Positions 54,984 through 64,000 of a DNA stretch of 64,000 nucleotides are shown piece after piece. The position numbers and the translations under genes were made by a program. Source of the stretch: Plasmodium relictum (lineage: Eukaryota > Apicomplexa > Aconoidasida > Haemosporida > Plasmodiidae). Positions within the stretch are counted from its first letter, which is position 1. Each line of letters begins with the position of its first letter. The stretch spans positions 620,001-684,000 of the forward strand of contig NC_041686.1 in the NCBI RefSeq assembly GCF_900005765.1, given 5' to 3'. Under the pieces are notes generated by a model that saw only the letters and a program-made list of their open reading frames with translations, did not search any database and was not told the DNA's origin.

Positions 54984-56372
54984 TTAAAAGTAAATTTTAA
55001 AAATAATTATTAATAAAAAAAAAAAAAATATTGCAAACAATATCCCATATTGATATAAACTGTACTTAAGACTTAAAACTCTTGACACTTTTTTAAACTG
55101 AAAAAGTAAATGAAAAATAAAAATTATATAATTGTGATAAAGATATTTTATCTGAAAAATAAATAATATTATTCTAATATAATTCTAACTTTCTCAGATT
55201 CATATTTTAAGTTAAATGCTTTTCTTCCAACATCTAAAAAAAAAAGGATTATATATACACATATATATATTTTTAATTATAAAAAGATTAAAAAGGATAA
55301 ATATATAAATAAATATATATATTTTCTATACCTTCTAAATTTTCCCCTCTTTGTAATATTTCATCTATATTTTTTTTCATAATATAACTAACTTCATTTA
55401 AACTTTCATTTAATTTTTTTATAGCTATATTAGAACGAGGATCTTTATACTCTTGTTTTATTTTGGTGATTTTTCTATCTTAAAAAAAAGAAAAAGAAAA
55501 AAAAAAAAATTAAAGCATACATATAAATATATTTACATTAATATCGATTTTTTTTTTTTTTTTTAAATAAAATTACCAAATTTTATAAATGAGTATGGTT
55601 TTTCTATTGTTTCTATAATTGATCTATAATCTATTGAATGAGTACCATATTGAATCATTAATTCTATATGATAAATATATTAGAAAAAAAAAAGAATTAT
55701 TTTCATTTAAAATATATCATAATAAAAATATATATATATAAGAACAAAATATATAGAAATGGAATAATTTCAGAGTTAAATAAATATATATAAAATGCTC
55801 ATTCTTCTAAAATATAAGAAACATATATATGCATTAATTGATGTAAGAACCTTCATTGAACTGTTTACAAATATCATTTAAAAATAAAAAAGCTAATTTT
55901 TTTGGGTAAGTAATTGGAAAAACAGCTATATAAGCTATTCCATTTTCAATAAGAAAACTAAAAAAAAAGTTAAGAAAAATAATAAAACAAAAATTAATTT
56001 TTATTTTATCTATATGTAAATTGTCTTATAAGCTTATTTAAAAAAAAAAGATAATAAAAATAAAAAATTTCTCATAAAATATATTGTAAGGAAATATTTT
56101 ATATAGATTTCATTTTTTCAAATTTAGCATGTCAAAAAAATAAAATAAAATTGAAAAATTCAAAATATATGCAAATATTATTTTTATTCTATTTGTTTTC
56201 TTTACTGATAATTAAACTGATTGGATGTAATAGTACATAAATTTGGAAATGATTCCAGTTTTTTACATAATTTTTTTAATTCTAATTTATGTGATAAATT
56301 TTTGGTCTCACTATTCGTTTCAACTAATGTCATCCCATCGCTAACTCTACATAGTAATACCACATCGCACAT
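54984..56372 (-). CDS. SEC22: vesicle SNARE Sec22
   Basis: Six exons (56206-56372, 55851-55957, 55577-55663, 55332-55478, 55190-55233, 54984-55097) join in phase to 221 aa, typical for Sec22. It is an R-SNARE for ER-Golgi transport. The N-terminal longin domain is visible (VVLLCRVSDGMTLVET, then HFLIENGIAYIAVFPITYPK, KLAFLFLNDICKQF). The SNARE motif runs from IAIKKLNESLNEVSYIMKKN, with the zero-layer Arg in EILQRGENLE. The last exon supplies the tail anchor: KYSLYQYGILFAIFFFF followed by LLIIIFKIYF. Exon 5 uses a GTTAGA donor; without that splice the protein stops after IILE and lacks a membrane anchor. Either regulated retention or a simple weak donor could apply. It sits between the CPW-WPC and inhibitor-2 genes in a same-strand run. 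Confidence 0.93.
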
Positions 56373-57835
56373 TTTTTTTTTATTAAAAAAGCAATAAATA
56401 TATTTAGAAATCTTATATATTTATAATATTTGTATTAGCATTTAAAAAAGGAAATAAAAAAAAGAAAATTATAAATATAAATACAAACAAATATATTAAA
56501 ATTCATGTGCTTCATATAACATATTAAACAATTTTATCATCTCATAATTATCTAATATATTTTCTATTTCAATTTTATATAGATATATAAAAAATAATGA
56601 TTGGAAAAAGTAAAAAAAAATAGAATAAAAAAAATTAAATATAGATTATAAATATTTTTAAAAGATTAAAAAGTAAAAATTTGAGTTAATAATTTTTTCT
56701 CATTAAAAATTAGTGAAATTTCTTTTACTAATGTGTAAGAATTAAAAAATAAATAAAAAAAAACTGTCGAGAATTTTTAAAAAAAACTTTTTTATTTTTT
56801 ATTAATTTTATTTTTACTATTATTTCTTTCAAAGATAAAATTTTTCTATAATACAAAAATAAAACTTTGAAGGTATTCATGTTTTTTTTTTTTTTTCAAA
56901 TCTAAATAAAAATTTAAGCATGGTTATGTATTATTGAAAGATTTATTTTTTATTTTTCAACAAAAAATTGTTAAAAATATAAGAAGAAATAATAAATAAA
57001 AAGTAATCTTGTAAAATTATAAAATTTTTATTTTAAAAAAGTACAAATCAATATATTGACACTTTTTTAATTATAATTAAAATAAAAAAAAATTTAGAAT
57101 CTAATAAAGAAAAGGAAAAAAAAGTGTTTGTAAATAAAAATACTAAGATAAAAAAAAGTGTAAAATGAAATATATATTTAAAAAATAATTGAAATTAATA
57201 TATAATTATCTCGTTATATTTTTAGATAAATATAAAATTGCTTATAAAGAAAAAACTTATTTAAAATAATTTTATCTTAAAAAAACATAAAAATATCGAC
57301 ATACATTCTTTTTTTTTTTTTTTTAGCATCTTTTTATTGTATCTAATAATAATATATAAACTTTAATCTATAATTCTTATTTTTATTTTTTTTTTTTTTC
57401 TCCTAAAAAATAGTAATTTTTCTACTATAAAAAAAAGAAAAGAAATTGGAATAATTGAGTTAAGCATACATAATATTTTAAAGAACATAAAATGATATAT
57501 TTTAAAATTTAACTTTGTGAAAGTTTTTTCTAAATTTTCAAAAAAAGAAAAAAATACCAAAAATGAAATTTATAATTTTTAAATATTTTAAAAAATTTAC
57601 AGTATGCATAATACTAAATTAAATTTACAATTATACTGTCACTATGTGCATATATGTATGTCTACAAAATATATAATTAAAAAATTAACTCTTATATGTT
57701 AACCCAAATATCTTATGAATTATATAAAATGAAATAAACATTTCTTAAAATTAAAAAATATATGTATATATATTTATAAAGTATAGAAAAAAACTATTTT
57801 AAAAATAATTTTAATTGTTACAAATTTGTTTTGTC
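56373..57835. other. intergenic spacer
   Basis: Promoter and leader of Sec22 and 3' flank of inhibitor-2 on the - strand. It contains A/T runs only; small ORFs here are low complexity. Confidence 0.7.
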
Positions 57836-58886
57836 TTATTCCTCTGATTTAGAAATCTGATTATTGTTATAATTAGAATCATTTTCATCTAATTTATATT
57901 CATCTATATCATCAAAAGTACCTGATTTTCTATAAAATGACAAAAAAAAAAAAAATTATATGAATAGTATATATCATATATTTATTTAAGAAAAAAAATA
58001 TTAATATAACCTTAATTCTTGAAGCATCTTATATTCATTGTAATGCTTTTTTCTTTTTTCTTTAAAATCAATATTAGAAGAACTTTTACTTTCTTGCTTT
58101 TCTACCAATTGATTTAATTTACTTATTAAATCATCAGCAATATTATTCTTAAAAAAAAATTAAGTAGACAAAAGATTTAAATAAAAATAAGTAAAAATAA
58201 ATTGGTGCAATATAAAAACTATTTGTTCATATAAAATAAATAATTAAAAAAAAAAAAAATAAAAAAAGAAATTAAAAAAGTATCATATGTTCAACTTTAA
58301 TAAAAAATGTAAAATAATCTATATTACCGTGCCTTCGTTACTTCCTTTTAAATCTCCATATTTCGAAGCTTCATCTTCGGAAGCACTATCCTACATTCAT
58401 ATAATTATTTACAAAAAAAAAAAAAAAATAAAATAAAAATACATTTTTTACAAAATTATATTAATATCAAAGAATAAATGATTTAAAAAATTTTCATTTA
58501 AAATTTATAACTTATAATATTTAATTATAATATAAATAAAATAAGTATCCATTTAAATAAGGTATTTTACCATTAAAATAAAATTGAATGGAGTATTAGG
58601 TTCTAATATTTTCATTCTTGAACCTCTTTCCTTATCTTGTTCGTTTATAGTTACTTCATCCCATGATATAGTTTTTTTTCTAGAAAACAAAAATAACATA
58701 TGAATAAAAAAAATACATCGATGAAATATATGTATATGTAATTTAATTATACAATTTTTTTTTAAAATATAAAAAATTTTCCTCTAAAAAAATTATATAT
58801 AATTTTATATACATATATATATGTTTAATCTTTTTTTCTTTTTTTTAATTATAGTACGTAGAGGATTTATCTATTTTTTTTTTCAT
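57836..58886 (-). CDS. I2: protein phosphatase 1 inhibitor-2 homologue
   Basis: Five exons (58858-58886, 58571-58679, 58328-58390, 58011-58147, 57836-57929) join in phase to 143 aa. The product binds and regulates PP1. The two PP1-contact motifs known for P. falciparum inhibitor-2 are present: KTISW at residues 12-16 and HYNE at 102-105, positions that agree with those I recall for that protein, which supports this exon model including the tiny 29-nt first exon. Between them, GSRMKILEPNTPFNFI matches the conserved MKIxEPxTPY block of eukaryotic inhibitor-2. The KGILK-type first motif of animal inhibitor-2 is missing, as in other Plasmodium homologues. The C terminus is acidic (FDDIDEYKLDENDSNY). 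It is probably nuclear and cytosolic. Confidence 0.93.
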
Positions 58887-61584
58887 TATTTGTCTTATTT
58901 ATCATATTTTCCTTATTTTGTATATTTTAACATAGTAATATAAATTTTATTTATTTCAGATAGAAGAAAAAATAAAGAAATAAGTTTTCAAAGAAAAATA
59001 TAAAATAATTTTCTTTCACATATAAAAATTAATAAAAATGTAATATTATTTTATAAACATCTTCTAATGTTCATTCCAGTATAAAGAAGAAAAATTAAAA
59101 TATTCTGTGTGAGAGCGCACTTGAAAAAATGAAAAAGGAAGCTAATTGCATAATTTTTAAAGTATTTTTTTTTTTCTCTATTTATTTTTCATCAAAAAAA
59201 AAAAAAAAAAAAAAAAATAATTAATTAAAAATAAAATATTTTGAAAAAAAAAATGTGAAAAAGAAAAAACTTTAAAATTTTAACACATTTTATTAATTAT
59301 ATTATTTCAAACTTGTTTGTATTATTATTTAAGACATTTATGTTTTTTCAATTTGCATTATTTATCACATATATATCTTATAAACATATATATGTTTCAA
59401 AGATACTATTTTTTTTTTAAAGTATAATTAAAATACAAATTTTTAACTTTTATATTTTATTTTAATTTTTTTCTCTATATTTAAAAAGATATCTGAATTT
59501 TTGTTAATGAACTTAATATTATAAATGTATTCAATGAATTCTAAATATAAACATTTATTTAACTTTAAAAGAGATATTCTTAATAATTAAAAATTTTATT
59601 TAGATAAGTCATTGTAAATGAAATAATAATTTTAGATAATATTTTCTTTCATTCTTTCTCCTCTTTTAAGTTTTTTTAGAAGAAAAAAATTACGTAAATA
59701 TAAATATAAAAAATGTTATAAATAAAAAATAAAATTACTTATTATTAAAAACGAGATATTAATATATCAAAATAGTGAGGGAGAGAAAAAAAGAATATAT
59801 ATAAAAAAAAAAAGTAATAAAAAGGGAATATAAGCAAATATAACCCTTTATTTTTACTTTTTACTCCTTAAAAATAATATGCAAAAGAATTATATTAAAA
59901 TTTTTATGTATGTAAATTCTTTAAAAATCTCAAAAAAATATTATAAATATTTAATAGCTTATTTTAACTTAAATTATATATTTTAAGGAATTCGTAATAT
60001 AATTAGTTGAATAAATATATATACAATAGAACAACAATGTATACTTTTTCTCATTTCTTTTTTCTTTATATTATTTCAATTTTAAAAAAAAGAAATATAG
60101 ATTATTTAATGATAATGTAAAAGATACTTATATTTAAAAAGAAGCATATAATTAAATTTTTTTAATTTTTTTTAAGTTGTTTGAAAAAATAAAATAAAAA
60201 AGATCATGTTGAAATATAAGGCATTTTATAGTCTATTTAAAATAATCACTATAAACAATATAAAGTGCCTAATTGTGAAATACAATTTTTTTGTATATAT
60301 TTTTTTATTCCTAATTTGATCATAATTTTAATTTTAAATTTTAAATTATTTTATATAAAATTTATTTTTCAGAATATTAATATCGTTTCTTTTATTTGTT
60401 TATTCTTTTTATATATAGAAAAAGAGTATATAATATATCGTTTTAAGTATAATTTTTATTTTTTATAATAATCACATTAATTTCTAAAATTTATATATTA
60501 TAGTAGAACAATTTACTTTTGATATAAATACAGAAACCATCTTATTAATTATTTAAAAATTTATAAGATTATTGAAATATAAAATTTTAATGTAAAAATA
60601 AAAGTTATTAAATAATGATTTGAAGAAAGAAAAATTCATGTAAGACATTTTTAAGTTTTTAATTACATAAAAAAGACTACATGAAATATAAAATAAACAT
60701 TTAAATTTTTAAGTTTTTTTAAAATAAAAATTGTATCATTTAATATTAGTTTCACTTAACTGAATTATTTAATTCATTAAAAAAAAATATATAGCAAAGA
60801 AACACAAAGAAAAAAAAAAAAAAAGAAAAATTGCATATCGGTTAAGCCAATTAAATATGATAATATACAATTTTATATTTACAAACTGAATATATAAAGA
60901 AACTACTTAAAATATTAAAAAAATGTAAACATTATAAAATAAAAAAAAAGTTAAGAAAATTAAAAAATTTACATATTTTTTAATATTTTAAAAATAATTT
61001 CAACAATTATTTTCAGTTACATATTTTTTTATTAAGTTAAATATAGTTTTATTTCTCCTTTTTTTTTTATAAGAATACAATTGAAAACAAAAATTGGACA
61101 AGGTATGTATTAAACCATTTTAGTAATAGATATAATTGCATTTATATATTTTTAATTAAAAATAAAGTAAAATAAATATATAATGATTCTATAAGTTTCA
61201 GATAAATTAAATTTTTAAATTTACAACAAAATATTTATTAATAATTATATGTTATAGATATGCGCCCTTAAACTTCATACATATGTTCTTTATATTTTAA
61301 AAAACTATGTATATATATATATACAATTTTAAATTAGTCCTCCCTATAAAATTTTTATAGATAATAATATATTGAACTTTTTTTTTTTTTTTTTTTTTCT
61401 TAGAAATTTTTTACAACATTATACTGTTACATATATTATAAAAAATAATACTATTTCTTTTCTCATTAATATATATATAACACATTTTTTGTTTCTTGTA
61501 AAATATTTTTCTTTTTTCTTTTTTTTTAGTTTATATAAAAATATAAAATTTTGAAAGCATTTTAAATATACATAAAAAAGAAAA
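58887..61584. other. divergent intergenic region (inhibitor-2 / unknown gene)
   Basis: A 2.7-kb spacer with both promoters. Long A/T runs occur, including A23 at about 59196-59218. A CAAG|GTATGT donor at 61102 suggests a spliced leader for the + strand gene. No credible ORF. Confidence 0.65.
61103..61529 (+). other. putative 5' UTR intron of the 61.6-kb gene
   Basis: TTGGACAAG|GTATGTATT gives a strong donor after 61102. T-rich acceptors follow at about 61402 (TTTCTTAG) and 61529 (TTTTTTTTAG), the second 55 nt before the ATG. The exon boundaries are therefore ambiguous at the 3' side. Confidence 0.35.
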
Positions 61585-62424
61585 ATGGCTAAAATTGAAT
61601 TAGTTGACGCAGGATGTTTCATTTCTCAAATGAATGAATTATTATTAATTGATCCATTGTATATAAATTATGCTATAACTCATTATTTTAATTCTTTTAT
61701 AAATGATAAAAAAGATCTGTTACCACAAGAAAGTTTAAATGGCATTTATTTTCCCAATGCAAAAGCAGGGTTATGGTCATCTTTTGCTATAAGAGAAAAT
61801 AACAACTTTTCTTATAATTCTAAAGAAACATATAGTAAAAAAAATGAAAAAGATAAAACTTATAATAGTGAAACGGTAATTTCTTTTATTTGTTTTAATA
61901 ATACTGAATATTTGCATGAATATTTAACAATTCAAAAAATTAATGAATTGGATTGGCAAATATATGAATCAAATAAAAATCATATTGGATATTGTACGAA
62001 TGAAAAAAATATTAATTTAGATAATGAAAGAGAAAGCAATAACGAAAAAATTTATTTTCCAAATTATTTTACTAATATATTAACAGTAGAAAGTGGGCAA
62101 GTTGGCCTATTTTGTATTGAATCCATTAAAAGAAGTTCACATATTCTTCTTCAAAAAAATATCAATAAAGATATTACTAAAAAAGAACAACTTAATGACA
62201 CATTTAGGGAAAATTTAAATAAATTATATCCATGGTATAACAAAATATGTGATATAACTTTAACTTCATCTATTGGAATAATTGATTTTATTGATATGCC
62301 AGTAGGCTGTGTTTGTGTTTCAAATTCAGATTGTGTAGTTAATTATTTATGTGAAATTGTAAAAGATGAAGTAACAGATGAAATTTGGGCAATAAGAGTT
62401 AATTTTTTAAAACCATTGAAATAA
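61585..62424 (+). CDS. conserved protein of unknown function
   Basis: Single exon of 279 aa beginning MAKIELVDAGCFISQ; no signal peptide or membrane segment. Two conserved-looking blocks flank Asn/Lys/Ser-rich loops. The N-terminal block has LLLIDPLYINYAITHYF and PNAKAGLWSSFAIREN. The C-terminal block has LTVESGQVGLFCIESI, then YPWYNKICDITLTSS, GIIDFIDMPVGCVCVSNSDC and DEIWAIRVNFLK. The order (DPLY, GLW, E/DSGQxGLF, WYxxIC..T, GCVxxS, EIxAIRxxFL) reminds me of an uncharacterised family common in bacteria and some protists, but I cannot name it. The compact, globular, cysteine-containing C-terminal part suggests an intracellular enzyme-like or binding fold rather than filler. The ATG is supported by the switch from leader to coding composition at that point. 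Confidence 0.8.
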   Translation: MAKIELVDAGCFISQMNELLLIDPLYINYAITHYFNSFINDKKDLLPQESLNGIYFPNAKAGLWSSFAIRENNNFSYNSKETYSKKNEKDKTYNSETVISFICFNNTEYLHEYLTIQKINELDWQIYESNKNHIGYCTNEKNINLDNERESNNEKIYFPNYFTNILTVESGQVGLFCIESIKRSSHILLQKNINKDITKKEQLNDTFRENLNKLYPWYNKICDITLTSSIGIIDFIDMPVGCVCVSNSDCVVNYLCEIVKDEVTDEIWAIRVNFLKPLK

Positions 62425-64000
62425 AGATGCTTCCTATATTTTATAAAGAACTATTCCATAAATTAAAATAATTAAGAGCTATCAAATTAAATAAAATTAA
62501 CTGGATTATAGAGAAAAAATAAATAATAATAATAATAATAAATAAATATAACGAATAAATTAAAAAAAAAAAGTTTAAGAACTAAAATAATAAAATTTTA
62601 AAATAATTATATAAAAAATTAATTTTTACATTTTCATTGAAAAGTTTATAATTAAAATAGAATGAATTAGTAATTACAAGAAAAAATATATGTTACATAT
62701 ATTTATATATATGTGTGTATATTCTTAATTTTTATCTATAATAATATATAAAAATAAATGAATTTTGAAAGATTTTTGCCTTCATTTTTTTGTTTAATTT
62801 AATATTAATTAAAGAGTAAATTTTAAAATTATTTAAAAAAAAAGAAAATTTTTTTTTTATAGTTTTTGCAAATATTTATATTATTTTTTGAGTTTCCATC
62901 TACTATGCTATTCTTAATTATGCATTGTCTAATTAAGGAATTAGTAAAGTTATGTTTAAATTTTAATAATATAAAAAAAAAAATATATTTTTTAATCATT
63001 CTTTATTATTATTTTTATAGCTTTTTTTATACTGTTATAAAAAAAAAATTAATATTTTTAAAAGAGTATCAAAAATATTTTTACTTATAAATAAAAAGAA
63101 TTAATAAAAACATAATATATATATATATTTTAACTATTTAAAATTAAATGATTTTTTAATAGAATAATGTAAGATAAAAAATTTATTTAAAGCATATTCC
63201 TATATTAAAGTTATTATTTAAAAGAAATATTCTTTTATTTAATCCGATTTATGTAAATAAAATATATGTTTTTCTCTGTAATTGTTCTTTATATAGTTCA
63301 TTACTTATTTTATTCTATTTGTTATTTATGTGCACTTAACGCTCTCTTATTTATATATTCATTTTGTTATTCATTATTTATTTATTTAATTTTCTTATTC
63401 TTCCCTTATATATATATTTATTAATTTGCATATCAGTTTCATCTTTCATTTTACAGTACCATCATCCTTTTATTACAATTGTTTATGATCATACTATTCT
63501 TTTTCATAATCACAAAAACTTTATATTTTAATATAAAAAAATAAAGTGTCAAAAATAAGTAATTTACATTAAAAAGAAAAAAAAAAATTTATTTCTTTTT
63601 AAATATTTTTTTAAAATAAAAATTTAGTTATTTGTTTCTGATATAATATGTACACTATGCTATTTCGTAAAAGAAAAAAAAAAAGTGAATTTTTTTTTTA
63701 CTTCTTAAGAAGAAAAGACAATTAACTAAATATATATTTTCATTCTTTTCTTCCACTTTATTTTTTATTTATTTTTTTTTTTTTTATGTTTATATACTTA
63801 ATTATACGATAATTATATTATTTTTACATTTTATAATTTTATGTATGTATATATTTATTAATGTATTTAATTTTATGATATATCCTCAATCTTGATACGC
63901 GACATGTGCTTGTTCATTTCTAATTTTTTTCTTTATTCTATTGCGTTTTTTCCCTTTTTTTTTTTTTTTTAACAGATTTCGTATTCCCTGCAAACAGATG
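62425..64000. other. 3' flank and upstream region of a following + strand gene
   Basis: The region up to about 63.2 kb is featureless A/T. From about 63.24 kb the composition shifts to pyrimidine-rich + strand sequence with more C, like a leader or promoter. GTGCAC, the core recognised by AP2-I-type factors, lies at 63330-63335. The window closes with TTTTTTTTTTTTTAACAG (acceptor ending about 63977), then CTGCAAACAG and ATG at 63998-64000, probably the start of the next gene. Confidence 0.45.

Noticed and set aside
60265-60468. 67-codon hydrophobic + strand ORF
   Set aside because: It begins at GTG, not ATG, and its composition equals the surrounding A/T spacer.
62866-63090. 74-codon hydrophobic + strand ORF downstream of the 61.6-kb gene
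   Set aside because: Phe/Leu/Tyr-rich translation of T-rich DNA, starting at a non-ATG codon, no coding composition.
1-64000. tRNA, rRNA or transposon genes
   Set aside because: I looked for G+C-rich patches of 70-120 bp and for reverse transcriptase, integrase or transposase motifs on both strands and saw none; every larger G+C rise is accounted for by an exon or listed motif.

Overview
The window is a nuclear chromosome segment of a malaria parasite (genus Plasmodium). It has extreme A+T content, homopolymer A/T runs in every spacer, Asn/Lys-rich low-complexity insertions inside proteins, short phase-matched GT-AG introns, and apicomplexan-only families (Cap380 oocyst capsule protein, CPW-WPC protein). 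From memory, the gene order matches the internal, non-subtelomeric part of P. falciparum chromosome 3, read in reverse. I cannot name the species from sequence alone. I reconstructed splice sites by eye, checking GT/AG and reading phase.

Layout. 0.2-1.6 kb (-): a small four-exon pseudokinase. 4.4-7.7 kb (+): an Asn-rich, tail-anchored protein with what looks like a split VASt (StART-like lipid-transfer) domain. 9.1-11.0 kb (+): seven-exon GPT/ALG7, the first enzyme of N-glycan assembly. 12.1-16.7 kb (+): a leucine-rich-repeat protein. 17.1-18.6 kb (-): a secreted, probably apicoplast protein with NUMOD3-like repeats. 19.9-20.8 kb (-): histone H2A.Z. 23.6-25.0 kb (-): DOZI, the DDX6-type RNA helicase. 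30.1-31.4 kb (-): signal peptidase subunit 2. 32.1-32.9 kb (+): a five-exon unknown protein. 33.1-34.4 kb (-): nicotinamidase. 35.0 kb (-): a 33-codon ORF encoding a possible secreted micropeptide. 39.5-48.4 kb (+): Cap380. 49.7-51.4 kb (-): CCT epsilon. 52.6-54.2 kb (-): a CPW-WPC protein. 55.0-56.4 kb (-): Sec22. 57.8-58.9 kb (-): PP1 inhibitor-2. 61.6-62.4 kb (+): a conserved unknown protein. The last bases look like a splice acceptor followed by the ATG of another + strand gene.

Themes. Two genes serve the secretory pathway (SPC2, Sec22), and GPT starts ER N-glycosylation. H2A.Z (chromatin) and DOZI (mRNA storage in female gametocytes) are adjacent regulators. Cap380 and the CPW-WPC protein belong to mosquito-stage families, the stage class that DOZI storage and AP2-O transcription are known to govern. 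No tRNA, rRNA, CRISPR array or transposon was recognised. The least-explained signals are the divergent modular repeat in the last quarter of Cap380, the split VASt-like protein, the NUMOD3-like secreted protein, the micropeptide ORF near 35.0 kb and the paired TAGCTA sites upstream of Cap380.
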